Assembly: GCA_033032865.1 (NCBI GenBank)
Contig: JAWHQI010000148.1
Coordinates: 5,847,501-5,911,500, forward strand
Direction: 5' to 3'
DNA from: Dactylorhiza incarnata
Lineage: Eukaryota; Streptophyta; Magnoliopsida; Asparagales; Orchidaceae
Length of the DNA: 64,000 bases
This document shows, piece by piece, positions 11,250 to 22,994 of the stretch; the stretch's first letter is position 1; each line of letters starts with the position of its first letter. Both the position numbers and the translations under genes were made by a program. The notes beneath the pieces were generated by a model. The model saw nothing but the letters and a program-made list of their open reading frames with translations. It was not told the origin of the DNA and did no database searches.

Positions 11250-12521
11250 CCTGGGAGCTCAGCCCAAGATACTGCAATGGTTGAGGGGGAAACCCATCTG
11301 GGGTGCTCTACCCTAGTAGCTCAGGAAGATCTTGTCCAGCTGGAGATCATCCCAGAAGAAAGAGCTGAAAGCATAGGATAAGGGCTAGAAACAGTTGAGA
11401 ATAATGAACCCTCCAATGAGCTTGAACTAGCTCTTAGAGGAAAGACAGTATTAATAGTAGAAAGTGAGCCACTGAAGGTAGCATCTCCTAAGAAATCAAC
11501 AGTTCAGATGAGTGACTGGTCATCTGACAGTGCTCCTAAAGATGCCCCCGAAGAAAGAGTTGTTCTAGAGAAAAATGCCGTTGAAACTTCCTCTGCTCAA
11601 TCAGGATCATTATTCCTCATGATCTCAGCATTACTTAATGCTCAGAGGCAGAAAATGGAAACATTTATCCTGCAAACTGTTGATGGCCTGAGGAACGAAA
11701 TGAAGGCATAGCTGAAGATTATGAAGAAGGAGCTACTTCATCTGAACACTCAATATGCTCACTTCTGTCACCTATCAGCTCCATCCATAGAGCTTGTTGG
11801 TGAAGAGATCAACAAGGTTGGCCATAAAACCCATCAGCTCATGCTAAACCAAGTAACATTTGCAGACAATGTGGATCAAGCCTTTGAGCAGATAGAAACA
11901 TCCATTCATGACGAAATAGATCGTGTTCTGAACATTGTTCATGTGAATGCTCAGACCTTGGATGCTCATCTGCAGGAAGTTCAAAACAACTTGGATGTCA
12001 CTGAACAACAAATTCATGAAAGGCCCGTTTCAATGCAAGAAACCCTTGATGATCAGTTAATTGAAGAAGTACTAAAGAGGGAGAAGGCAATTATAAATGC
12101 AGGCTTACATCAAGCTATGTGGACTGCAAGTCAAGTCAATCAAGCCTTGCAGAAGCCTCCCTCAGGTTATGAATTAGCAGAACCTTCTGTAAGCACAGAT
12201 TTAGAGGAATATGGTGCTGAATTTGGAGAGTCAACAACTTCAAAGAAAAGGAAGAAACTTCAGAGCAAGATGTACAGGCAGAAAAGGCTGAGAGAAGTTG
12301 AGCAGGATCCACAAGCAGGCAAGTGGAGTCCTACCTCTAGTGATATCATATCAGAAAGCTGGATTGAATTTGGATACCCTCAAGAAAGCTCTGAGAGGGT
12401 ATACTACTCAGCTGATTGGAATCTCAAGCTAATGGAGAAAAGGAGGAAATCACAAGTTGGCATTCCCCTATGGTCCTCCTCCCTCTCCAAAGAAGATTCC
12501 AAAGCCCATCCATTTCAATGA
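11250..12521 (+). pseudogene. 3' ORF of SireA-plus, probable coiled-coil protein
   Basis: One frame runs from about 11250 (GSSAQDT...) through 12521, with stops near 11382 and at 11709-11711. The longest open part, 11721-12521, encodes 266 residues that are helix-prone and charged, with leucine and glutamine heptad-like spacing and a basic patch (KKRKK) near residue 175. I see no signal peptide, transmembrane segment, protease, polymerase or zinc motif. Its location after RNase H and before the polypurine tract matches the extra ORF of Sireviruses. The role is unknown; an envelope role is not supported by the sequence. The span 12522-12738 is non-coding. Confidence 0.55.
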
Positions 12522-12738
12522 AAGGCAGATGAGGAAAGGCAAAGGCAGCAGTAGAGGTTGAAAGCTACTTTCAAAGAATGTGTTGTCAAAGAATGGAATG
12601 GGCAAATGATTGAAAAATAATTGTTTAAAAACATTCAATCTATTTATATAATGTTTGGGAGTTGAATCAATTTGAATTGCCTAAATTTTAATTCTTTCTG
12701 TGTGGCATTTATCATTAAGGTGAGTTAGAACTTCTTCA

Positions 12739-12751
12739 AATTGGGGGAGAT
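12739..12751 (+). other. polypurine tract of SireA-plus
   Basis: AAATTGGGGGAGA followed by T directly precedes the LTR terminus TGTTGAG at 12752. It would prime plus-strand DNA synthesis. Confidence 0.75.
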
Positions 12752-12922
12752 TGTTGAGAACAGTGCCCAACAATGTTTCTTATTTGAAGAAGTGCTCAGG
12801 AAAATGATAAAAGCTATATTTATTTGATGGTATACTTAGTTTATACTTGAAGAGATTAAATCATATGTCCAGTACTTCTCCAATCTCACTAAGTCTAACA
12901 TCATCGAGAAGGACTGGACATA
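12752..12922 (+). repeat. 3' LTR of SireA-plus, first 171 bases
   Basis: TGTTGAGAACAGTGCCC... aligns with the start of the SireA-minus LTR at 4831 and keeps the TCGAGAAGGACTGGAC landmark. It stops at ACATA (12918-12922), immediately before the TGATGAGT terminus of Ath. ACATA is the predicted target duplication of Ath. Confidence 0.8.
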
Positions 12923-14495
12923 TGATGAGTAATTTTTGTACTGATCCTTTAATATAATTTTAATTATTTTTTAATATGAATTTGTATAAATTGCATGAAT
13001 TATCCCATTAAATTCATTTCTTTTTATTTCTATAAACTAACTTAACTTATTCTGCATTTTTAGGTTTCTAGGTATTTTGAGCGAAATTTGCATGTACACG
13101 ACCAACGTCACAAGCGTGACCAAGGGCGTGACAACCAAAGATGTGTTCTAGACACGACTCCACCACCTCGGGCTCATTCCATGAAGATTCGCCAAGTACA
13201 CGCCCTAGGTCACGGGCGTGACCAGGGGCGTGACCCAGTGTCACGGCCGCGACCCGCCTCTTGCAGACAGAACAAGCCTGCCACGTCATTTAAAGTTACA
13301 TTCCCCCAGTCACAGGCGTGACTGAGGGTGCGACATCCAGTACACGGGCGTGACTCATCTCACGCCACTTCCCGCTGAAATCATCCCTCCAGGCATCATT
13401 TTGAAGAGTACTCGCCCTACATCATGTGCGTGACCTAGTGCGTGATGCGCACGTAACGCCCGCATTAAAGCTAGAAGGCGCCAACTCCGCACCAGCATTG
13501 ATCACGCCCTTGGCCACGGGCGTGACCAAGAGCGTGTAACCTCAAATTTTAGCATATTTAAAGCGAGCTCCTCTACAACTCAAGGGGACAAATTTTGGGA
13601 GCTAAAGCCTTATTTTCTTGTATTGTTCTCTTATTTTAAGTTCTCTTGTACTTCCCCTTCTTCTTACAATTGTATGTTTAATTCCTTAGTTTGTAATTCT
13701 CTTTCGCAATCAATAAAATAGTTCTTCTTATTCTCTTCTTCTTTCATAATGCACTATTTTATTTCTATTGATTCCTTAATCTCAATGAGTAGCTAAATTT
13801 TTATTAGTACTCGGTCGAGAAGATCCAAGGAATAATATGAGCTATGAAGTAAATTAGAGTTTCTTCATATCTTCTTCGGAAATGCTTAAGATTTATCCTT
13901 GATTTATTTTTGAAGAAATTATATTATCGATATATAATTCTCATACATGTTTTCGTATTTAATTTAGCAGAGCGGTTCATAATACGAATTGATCATTCAA
14001 GGATAAAGAGAGTTGCATGCAACCCTCGATAGAGGATGGCATAAATCTCCTGGATTGGAGTCAAATCCAATAGAGGGGTTCACTGTGATAAAGCGAGTTA
14101 TAGGTGTTTTGATTCTAAAGTGAAAGTTCGGTTGATCAACCTAAACTCAGTTGAATGCATCCTCGACAGAGGTCCGCTTAGAATTCGGGAACCTCCACGG
14201 TCGAAGCAGTTTTCTTAAGAGAATTAGAACTATTGTTTTCTTCTATTTTATTTCCATGATGATTCAAGATCGAGTGCTAGCTTTCTAATAGTTGCTTTAA
14301 TCACTATTTTATTTCCCCGCACTTCTCTTATAAACAAACCAACTCCAAGTATTGTTGATAGAATAATAGAAATTTTCTTGAAGTAAAAGTACTCAACCAC
14401 CCCGAGTCTAATACGACCTTGGTTTATATAAACTTATACTACTTTCGATACGGTACACTTGACGTTGTCGTTTGCGGATATAGTTTTGCGCATCA
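12923..14495 (+). repeat. 5' LTR of Ath (1573 bp) with GTCACG...CGTGAC inverted repeats
   Basis: The ends are TGATGAGT and GCGCATCA. A TATTTAAAG box lies at 13555-13563. The U3 part from about 13085 to 13535 holds roughly ten imperfect copies of GTCACGGGCGTGAC, each able to pair with itself or with a neighbour. There is no gene in this 1.6 kb. LARD1 has the same two terminal octamers. Confidence 0.85.
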
Positions 14496-14501
14496 AGTTT
14501 T

Positions 14502-14519
14502 TGGCGCCGTTGTCGGGGA
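14502..14519 (+). other. primer binding site, tRNA-Asp type
   Basis: TGGCGCCGTTGTCGGGGA has one mismatch to the tRNA-Asp complement used by Athila elements and lies six bases after the LTR end. The leader that follows (14520-14948) is non-coding and AT-rich, with no feature I can name. Confidence 0.85.
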
Positions 14520-14948
14520 ACATGAGTTGATATTTCAAAAAAAGGAATATCTATTAATTGTATCGTTCTCTTTCTTCTCACACTTTTCTTATAAATTTAA
14601 AAAAAAATGCGCAATTTAAATTCTTGGAAAGGGAGGTTTGGGATGTCACCCCATCATATCTCCTAGTACCGGTGCGAACCCTTCACAGGGGAGACCTCGG
14701 GAAGTTCGGGACTAACTTAACCCACTTTTCAACAAAAAATTATTTATATATAATATTATAATAATATTATAATAGTTTTAATTTTTCTTTCTTTTCTTTT
14801 CTTTTAGTTTAGGACCCGAGGAAACTCTTCAATTAATCTTGAATTGTGTTTTGATCCGAAAATCGAGCGAACCTTACGACGACATCTCTGATTTAGGAAT
14901 CTACCAATAATTCGAGAAGAGTCAATCGTAGAAACTAACGATGGTATA

Positions 14949-16350
14949 ATGGAAGATCCCAACCATAACGAGGCCCCGCTATAGACCATGTCCTAGTATG
15001 CGAGGCCAAATTGGGAGGAAACACAATCTAGTATTATTCGCCCGGCGGTGGCGAATAATAATTTTAAAATTAAAACGAGTACCATTCAGATGGTACAACA
15101 AACCGTCGTTTTCGATGGCTTACCGGATAAAGATCCTAATTTACATTTATTAAATTTTTTGGAAATTTGTGATACGTTCAAGATAAATGGCGTCACCGAT
15201 GACGTCATTCGTTTGCGTTTACTTCCTTTTTCTTTGCGGACTAAGGCTAAGCAGTGGTTGGGATCTCTTCCTAGAGCATCACTACATTGGCCGAGATGAT
15301 GGAAAAATTCTTAACGAAATACTTTCCTCCGGTAAAGTCTGCTAATTTACGTACGGACATTCTCTCATTCACGCAAATAGACTCGGAGTCTCTCTACGAC
15401 AGATGGGAGCACTTCAAGGAATTATTACAGAGATGTCCTCATCATGCCCTTCATGTATGACAACAAGTTCAAACTTTCTACAATGGTTTGATCTCCAAAA
15501 GAGGCAGATGATTAATGCGGACACGGGGGGGGGGGGGGGGGACCTTTAATAACAAACCCCTGAGGCTGCTCAAGAGCTTTTCGAGGAGATGGCCATGTAT
15601 GCATATCAGTGGAATGCGCCACGGTCGCGCCCTAACAAGCCGACCATACTCTTTGAAGTCGAGGCTACCCCGAATTTAGCACTTTAAGTAGAAATGCTTA
15701 CTAAGCAAGTGGCGGAGATGTCTGCTTCCTCCGCCACTAATTGGGCTAATAATAATAATTATATTCAAGAGCATGTACACTATATGGGGAATTCCTATCG
15801 TCCTCCTTATAACCCGAATAATAATCTTCCATTAAATAATAGTTAAAATTTGGGTTTAAGGAACCATCTTAATTTTTCATGGAGCAACCCCAATATTGCT
15901 TAACGTCCGCCACAAGTGAATCCTCCCGGATTTTTTGCTCCGCCACCACCATACAAGCCCTCTTCACTTGAAGAGGTCTTCGCCAAATACGTTGCCTCCA
16001 ATGAGTCCAACATCCAGAATATTTCCAGATCTACTAAGAGCCTGGAAAATCAGATTGGATGACTCGCCAAGATGTTCTCCGAACGCCAGCAAGGAGCTCT
16101 ACCGGGATATTGAACACAATCCATGGGAGAGCGCCAACGCAATAACCCTCCACAGCGGAAAGGATTTAAAATCTTCAAATTTGGTTGAGCCCGAAATAAA
16201 TATTTCAACCTCACATCCACATTTTATTTCTTCTGATTTAGCTCCACGCAAAATTCAAACTCCTTCAACCCCTTATCCTTCAAAAATTCAAAACAAGCGC
16301 AACGAGGAGCAATATAAAAAAATTTATAAATATTTTAAAACAAATTCAAA
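14949..16350 (+). pseudogene. gag of Ath, degenerate
   Basis: The frame starts at ATG 14949 (MEDPNHNEAPL) with stops at 14982 and shortly after. It then reads cleanly at 15048-15299 (VVFDGLPDKDPNLHLLNFLE and LRLLPFSLRTKAKQWLGSLP), the retrotransposon Gag capsid-like region of Athila. A frameshift follows at about 15297. A run of 17 G at 15525-15541 replaces a short G-rich codon stretch and disrupts the frame again. Fragments continue to about 16350. I see no clear CCHC knuckle. Confidence 0.7.
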
Positions 16351-16354
16351 TTAA

Positions 16355-17050
16355 TGTTCCATTCTGCGAGGCACTCTCTCAAATGCCTAAATACGCGAAG
16401 TATCTCAAGGATTTACTATCAAATAACAAGAAACTTGAAGATATTTCACGTGTTTCTCTTAACGCAGAATGTTCGGCGGTTGTTCTAAGTAAATTACCGC
16501 AAAAAATTAATGATCCGAGACTGTTTTCCATCCCGTGTTCATTCAAAAATTTATTAATCAACACGCCTTGGCCGACATAGGAGCTAGTATCAGTTTGATG
16601 TCGTTCTCCCTATTTAAAAAGTTTGGTTTGGGAACCCCAAGCCCAACTAGTATGAACATCCAACTAGCAGATCAGACGATTAAATACCCAATAGGGGTTG
16701 TGGAGGATGTGCTAGTGAAGGTTGACAAGTTTATCTTCCCGGTAGACTTTGTCATCCTCAATATCAAAGAGGACGCTGAGGTACCCCTAATTCTCGGTCG
16801 ACCCTTCCTAGCCACCGCTCGGGCAATAATTGATGTAAGTAACGGAAAAATTCTCCTTCGACTTGTGGATGAAAAAGATACTTCTTGCATAAATCAATCA
16901 ATGAGGAACGCGCCTCCTAACGATGATTCTTGTTTCACCTTAGAGCCATATTTAGAAGAAGAATTGTCGTCTTTTGCTGAAGTAATTTCTCCTCTTTTTC
17001 AAAACCCGGAGTTAGAAACTTTATTTTGCTTAAAGGAAATGACTCAGTAG
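16355..17050 (+). pseudogene. aspartic protease region of Ath
   Basis: The translation includes ADIGASISLMSFSLFKKFGLG-like sequence in two pieces and VPLILGRPFLATARAIIDV. The D-I-G-A block takes the place of the usual D-[ST]-G-A active site, followed by the conserved ILGRPFL strand. A frame junction between about 16535 and 16580 links it to the upstream gag-linker piece (16383-16560). It ends with a stop at 17048. Confidence 0.75.
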
Positions 17051-17097
17051 CTTAAATTTGAACAAATAAATTAAATTATTTTAAAAAATAAAACATC

Positions 17098-18794
17098 TTA
17101 TGAAGAGCCGCCGAGCCTAGAAATAAAACAACTCTCGGAGCATTTAAAATATATTTTTCTAGAAAATAACTCAAAATTGCCCATAATTATTTCTTCTGTG
17201 CTAAATGATTCAGAAATTTCCGAATTAACAAAATTTTTAAATAACCACCGCCACGCAATTGCATGGCCAATTTCTGACAGTAAGGGAATAAATCCCTCAT
17301 TTTGCACGCATAAAATAAACTTAGAAAATAACTCTCGCGGCACTATTCAGCTTCAACGACGGCTTAATCTCAATATGAAGGACGTCGTTAAAGCTGAAAT
17401 TATAAAATTATTAGATGTGGGGATTATTTATCCAATTTCTAATAGCACCTGGGTTAGCCTAGTGCAAGTCGTGCCTAAAAAGGGTGGAATAACGGTAGTT
17501 ACAAACGAAAATAATTGGTTAATTCCAACCCGTACCGTTACGGATTGGTGGGTATGCATCGATTTTAGAAAATTAAATGATGTCACCCGCAAAGATCACT
17601 TCCTGCTACCCATTGTTGGTCAAATCTTAGAACGTCAATCCGGTCACTCACACTATTGTTTTCTTGATGGTCTTTCGGGATACTTTCAAATCCCAATTGC
17701 ACCTGAAGACCAAGAGAAATCTACTTTTGCATGTCCCTTCGGCACCTTCGCCTATCGGAGGATGCCTTTTGGTCTTTGTAACGCGTCGGCTACATTTCAA
17801 AGGTGTATGTTGGCAATTTTTAATGAATTAGTAGAAGACGTCATGGAAGTTTTTATGAATGATTTTTCTGTCTTTGGCGATTCTTTTACAAACTGTTTAA
17901 ATAAACTCGATCGTGTTCTTCAACACTGTGAAGACATAAATTTGGCACTCAACTGGGAGAATTGCCACTTTATGGTCCAAGAGGGGTTAGTCCTCGGACA
18001 TAAAGTTTCTAGTAAGGGGATCGAGGTCGATCCGGCCAAGATTGAAGTCATAGAAAAACTTCCTCCGCCCACCAATATTAAATCTATAAAGAGTTTTCTA
18101 GGACACGCAGGATTCTATAGGCGATTCATTCGAGATTTTTCTAAAATTACAAAACCTTTAACTCATCTCATAAAAAAAAGAATCTGCGTTTATTTTTGAC
18201 GATGAATGTTTGAAAGCTTTTGAAAAAATAAAAAAAGAACTAATAAACTCGCCAATTTTAATTGCGCCAAATTGGTCTCTACCATTCAAAATAATGTGCG
18301 ATGCGAGTGATTTTGCTATAGGGGTTGTTTTAGGCCAACGGGTGAACAAATATTTTCACACGATTTATTACGCAAGAAAAACACTCACTACCGCCCAAGC
18401 TAATTATACAACGACGGAGAAAGAACTTTTGGCGATTGTTTTTGCATTCGATAAATTTCGTTCTTATCTAACGCTTTCAAAAGTTATTGTCTTTTCAGAT
18501 CTCTCTGGCCTCCGATATTTGCTAGATAAAGGGGAGGCCAAGCCCCGACTATTGAGATGGATTCTCCTACTACAAGAATTCGATTTAGAAATCCGAGACA
18601 AGAAAGGAGCGGAGAACGTGGTGGCCGACCACCTCTTAAGATTGGTGAACCCAAGTACAGTAGAACTAGTGGAGGCCGAATTTGATGATACATTCCCTGA
18701 AGAGCGCCTCCTTGCTATCAAAAAGGTAACGACTTCTTCCACCCCTTGGTATGTGGATCTTTCCAACTATTTAGTTGCGCGGACCAAGTGGTAA
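17098..18794 (+). pseudogene. reverse transcriptase and RNase H of Ath, catalytic Asp lost
   Basis: RT covers about 17177-18190. Conserved blocks are VCIDFRKLND, FLDGLSGYFQI (first catalytic Asp present), FGTFAYRRMPFGLCNA and VFMNDFSVFG. In the last, the first Asp of the polymerase F-x-D-D motif is Asn (codon 17858-17860), which should abolish activity. A frameshift in the A run at about 18174-18180 separates the RNase H part (18210-18794), which has [26 protein letters not shown] and VVADHLLRL. The second Asp (18861-region equivalent DHLLRL) is retained. The order PR-RT-RH-INT is that of Ty3/gypsy. Confidence 0.88.
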
Positions 18795-18988
18795 GAAGGA
18801 GTATTTCGGGCGAGGAAGGCATCAAAATTTTGTGGCACTGCCACAAGGGACCAACCGGTGGTCACTATTAAGCGAACCGGACCACAAGGAAGGTGCTATA
18901 GGCGGGCTTCTATTGGCCCACCTTATTCAAAGACGCTCACAATTTTGTGAGTAATTGTGATTGGTGCCAACGGTCAGGTAACATTTCT
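18795..18988 (+). pseudogene. integrase zinc-binding start of Ath, cut by CopA1
   Basis: The translation reads WHCHKGPTGGHY, then [16 protein letters not shown] and CDWCQRSGN, i.e. the H-H-C-C zinc region of a gypsy integrase, with in-frame stops near 18870 and 18900. The sequence stops at TTTCT (18984-18988), where the CopA1 LTR begins. The catalytic core is not in the window. Confidence 0.75.
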
Positions 18989-19650
18989 TGTTAAATTTTT
19001 TTGAAGTGGAAGTGGACTGTACGGGCGGTCTGTTCTCGGAGACCGCAGAGACCGCGCGACCTATATTGCGGTTTACCTCTGGAAACCGCGAGCTCGGTGT
19101 GGCAACCTGGCTGGTGTAGTCGCGTGTCTCTGGTGTTGGCGACTTGTGTTTGGTTTGCTTATTTTGCCCAAGTATTCCTATTCTGGTTTAGAACGGGCGG
19201 TCTCGTACTGCGGATTTCATGAGATTGTTCTGGCGGTCTACTACTAGTCGGTCAGATTCTCATGTCTATTCTTATAAGAGGTCGGGCGGTCTGCCGGGTT
19301 GTCTTGGCAAGCTGTCTTCCTTGGACAGTTTTGCATTAAGTAAATATGGTCTTATAAGAGACCGCACGGTCTGATACTGGAGGCCACGTGCTTCAATAAG
19401 GAAGGTGATTGTATCCCTTGGGGAGGTGATGACATCCATTTGTTTGCCTATAAATAAGGGTGCCAAAGTAGTCATTCACACGCAAGAACTATAAGAACTA
19501 AAGTTGGCTTGATTGTGTCGGTCTCATTTTGAGGTCGAGCTGTTTGAGTTGTCTGACCGATTTGTTTGTTCGCAGGTTAGCAGCTAGCAATCACCGTCAA
19601 CATTCTCCTTTCTTTCCAGCTTTGAATAAACCAGTTTGGCAGCGGTCTGT
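18989..19650 (+). repeat. 5' LTR of CopA1, first part (U3)
   Basis: It starts TGTTAAATTTTTTTGAAG, related to the TGTTGAAATTGTTGAAG start of the CopA3 LTR. It carries many GCGGTCT/AGACCGC and GCGGTTT motifs on both strands and a TATA box. It ends at TCTGT (19646-19650), the left copy of the LARD1 target duplication. Confidence 0.85.
19449..19456 (+). promoter_or_regulatory. TATA box of the CopA1 LTR
   Basis: TATAAATA within GCCTATAAATAAGGG. The same GCCTATAAATAGGGG context recurs on the minus strand in the CopA2 (31082-31075), left CopA3 (50479-50472) and right CopA3 (55858-55851) LTRs, which supports a conserved core promoter. Confidence 0.7.
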
Positions 19651-21243
19651 TGATGCGCAAATCTAGCACACCGGTATAGGCGGTAACGAGACTGCGGCAC
19701 GAAACGGTAGTGTACCGATCGTTCAAGTAATATAAAATGTGGGAGTGATCCCCAAGTATCGAATCTCGAAGGAACACAGTAAGGTGGAGTTAACTATTGA
19801 GAAACGACTAGATATTGAAGTCCTTTAGGGCGGATGGATTGCAGAAGGGGGATTTTGGTTTGCGGAAATAAAATAAAACAACTACAACTACTCCTATGCA
19901 GGCCTTAAGCGCACTGCTTTGCTAGGCGAGATGGAAACTACGTAGGCCTTGAACGCACTACTTCGAAAGGGCGGATGGACGAGTAGGCTAGCGGAATGGA
20001 GTGGGTCGCACCGGCGGAGTCAAGGTGGATTACACGGGCCGCTATGCACCGCTTCTCTACGAGGATAGAAGAGTAGGCTTGCGGATGGGATGGGTCGCAC
20101 CGGCGGAATGAGGGTCGCAAGCACCTCGTCAATAAGCATGCCACTAGCAATTGCTAGTGCGGCACACTAACATGATGGCGGGATGGAGGATGGAATGGGG
20201 CGCTCCTCACTTGCATAACCCACAAGATAATTTCACATAGACATGAAATATACTAAAATGCAATATAAGGGTTTTGCAATCATAGTTCATACACACACAT
20301 AATTAAGATATAAAATACTACAAAATAGAGGGGGTGAGATTACAACCAAGGTACGAAGTCTTGTCGGGATTCACGGTCAGAATCAAGGGTTGTCATGTCT
20401 TGTCTGAGCTCGGTCCACGACTGACGTCCGGGGTACGGAGAGGAGCTGTCACTTCCTTCTAGTTGATCTGTCTTCTTCGTAAATCACCTTTGGCCACGAT
20501 CTCGCCGGAGAACTCCAAGGATGCAGCAAGTTGTATCTTGAAATGGATCTTTGGAGGTGCACGAACAATGGAGGAGGCCTAGAGGATGCTCCGGCTTGAG
20601 ATTTGCAAGAGAATGGCGCCCGGAGCTCCTCCCGCAGGTGGGCGGTGATGGAGCGGCGAAACTGGCGCACTGGAGCGGGAAAACGGCGCTGGAAAATGTC
20701 GTCCGACCTAATTTCGCGGGCTGTATATTTATAAAAAATAGGGCGCACGACCAGTGGTCGTGCACATTGGAAGTTGGTGATTGTGCGCACTGTGCCCGAA
20801 AACCTGCAAGACAAAACTTACAGAAAATAATAATGCGCACGACCATATGCACGACCGTGCGTAAAAACGCACGACCAAATTCAGAATGCTACTTTGGGCC
20901 AAAAATGAACACGCACGGTCGGCGGCGCACGATCAGTGGTCGTGCGCAATAGAACCAGTGATTGTGCGCAGTGTTCCTGTACAGATTTGTACCGGGAACA
21001 CCTGCACTTGCCCCTGTTCCAGCATAAACACTAATCAAAACCACTGAAAGTGGCACATAACACAGCATGAAAGACAGTAAGAATGATAAACATGAAAATA
21101 CGCAAAACGGGCCTAGAAGTGCACTTAGCGTGGAATAATAGACGGCTATCAAATATGAACGAAAACATGTCTAAAGTGTAGTGCTTTGACTAAATAATCG
21201 GCCCAGGTGTGTCCAAAAATGCGTATATAATTGGGACTCATCA
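19651..21243 (-). repeat. 3' LTR of LARD1 (1593 bp)
   Basis: Minus-strand ends are TGATGAGTCCC (21243) and GCGCATCA (19651). Units such as GCACGACCAGTGGTCGTGC lie at about 20740-20965. A TATAAATA box reads on the minus strand at 20733-20726. Open frames crossing it are unrelated to protein families I know. The span holds no gene. Confidence 0.88.
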
Positions 21244-22994
21244 CACACCCAGATTTACCTGTTTGCGCGTCCCGAGAAAACAAATCCCTTAGGCGGATGA
21301 GAAAATACAAAGCTGGCATAGAAATTGTAAACCGGAGTACCATGCGAAGTCGCATGCTCATGCGCGTAGAAATACAGTAGACAAAATTTCTAATTATACA
21401 TATTAGTTTATACTTTTCTAGGGGCGTATTTATATATTACATTTACTCAAAAAGTGAATCACGGTGAATCATAAGGTCGTACATAGGAAGAAAGTAAACT
21501 GAACACTGAGGCGAGCATTGCCAAAGATCGGGGCTCGAGACAACCTCCATTGAAATCCATTAATGTCGGTGACCATAAGCTTGCACGTTCGCACTCTCTC
21601 CACAGCACAGGTTTGACTCAAATGCGTGAATCAATAAGACTTTAGGCTTTAGATGAGGCTTGGGTTTAGGTGAGGTATACAATGATAAAAACGACGGCTC
21701 AAGCACTAAACCCAAATGAGCTAGCACGGAAAACTATCCTCAAGCACCACAAAAAGACACGCGGGTACATCACACCCCCAGACTTGGACTTGACTACATG
21801 GGTGTGTGCACCGCCTACTCCCAATCATAAATCTATAAAAATTTTCAATTAAGCACTTCTTTTTCTTTTCTTTTTACTTCTTTTCTTTTTCTTATTTACT
21901 TTTTCTTTTCTTCTTTCCAAAACATTTTCAGCAAAATGAGCAATGAAGTGCATCCACATTTTCACAAAAAAAAATCACCACATCAACACCTCAATCATGA
22001 AAATAATAAACTAAAGCTCAAATTTGGGTGTGCGATTAGAATTGGCTTTTAGGCTTTGGTGAGATAAAAGTGGGGCTGAATCAAAGAACGGGTAGGCACA
22101 ACTAGGCTAACGAGGATAGAGCGATAGGAATGGGCACAAAAGCTCAACCGGGCCAAAATGATGGCATATATCACATTCACGCGATTGGCTAACCATATAC
22201 CCATGCTTCAAGAGTCGGTTGGGGAAAGTTCTCAGCCACCGAGAAAGATAATCCTTTCTCCCGATTCAGGCAATACGAGGCTAACGAACGTCTACACACA
22301 TTTCTATGCTACCGTTTGATTCACACTGGATTCACCAATTTCTGAGTAAAGTAAACAATATCTACGCTAGTAGAAAAATATAATCTAAAAGAATAAAAAG
22401 AAATTGAATCTGCACGAATTTCTATGCGAGACATGAGCACTCAACTAGGAGCACTATAGAAGTCAACATTTTACTCCGACTCACAATCCTAAACCAGCAC
22501 AATGATTTTTCAAATAACACAAAAGAGACAAATTCGACTCGCGACGTGCCAACAGCTAAGCGCGCGCTCATGTGGGTGATGCGAAGTGCAAAGAAAATGA
22601 ACAATAACTAAATAAATGAAATAGAAATACTTCTAGCATGCAGTGCAATAGTGCACGTGAGCGGGTAAACAAAACTACTCTCCCCCAGACTTAAACTAAG
22701 CAATCTAATGCAAAATATGACTATAAAATTCAGAATAAAACTAAGGAAAGAGAGTACCCAATGTTCAGCAAGTGAGCATACCAGAAGATTGGCGTTTTAA
22801 ATCTAGACCTAGCTGCAGCATCCATCCAGAAGAATACCTGCAGGGGTCAGCTCCGCAAAAACAAAAGAAAAAGACAAACTAAAATAAACTACAGCTAACT
22901 AAACATGATTAGATGAAATAAAAAATGCAGGAAAAGTAAGATAACTACTGGGTTATTGTCTTCCCAGCACGACTTATTTAAAAACATAACAGTT
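21244..22994. other. non-coding interior of LARD1
   Basis: There is a polypurine-like tract next to the 3' LTR (minus strand GGTAAATCTGGGTGTG ending at 21244) and a pyrimidine-rich stretch at 21855-21920. The rest has mixed composition with scattered CA-rich text. I see no coding sequence or family match. Confidence 0.6.

Larger units (their letters stand above)
4833..12922 (+). mobile_element. SireA-plus: Sirevirus-like copia element, integrase deleted
   Basis: The order is truncated 5' LTR (4833-6279), gag (6323-8912, containing a MITE), protease remnant, RT-RNase H (to 10933), 21-bp tandem repeats, 3' ORF (to 12521), polypurine tract and the first 171 bases of the 3' LTR (12752-12922). 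The 5' LTR lacks its first 193 bases, which should lie left of the window beyond SireA-minus. The 3' LTR is cut by Ath at 12923. The primer binding site is deleted and integrase is missing, so the copy is dead. Its homology to SireA-minus extends across LTR, gag, protease and 3' ORF. Confidence 0.82.
12923..18988 (+). mobile_element. Ath: Athila-like Ty3/gypsy element, 3' part cut off
   Basis: A full 5' LTR (12923-14495) is followed by a tRNA-Asp-type primer binding site, a leader (14520-14948), gag, protease, RT, RNase H and the zinc-binding start of integrase. The sequence breaks off at 18988, where CopA1 is inserted in the integrase gene. The integrase core and 3' LTR are not in this window. 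RT sequence style and primer place it in the Athila/Tat group. Gag and pol carry many stops. Confidence 0.85.

Noticed and set aside
11250..12521. Envelope glycoprotein
   Set aside because: No signal peptide, membrane anchor or cleavage site is visible.
12923..14495. Solo LTR instead of an element 5' LTR
   Set aside because: A primer site, leader, gag and pol of the same type follow directly.
20449..21152. Open frames of 87-133 codons in the LARD1 LTRs
   Set aside because: They lie in promoter and hairpin-rich LTR sequence, overlap on both strands and match no family; chance frames.
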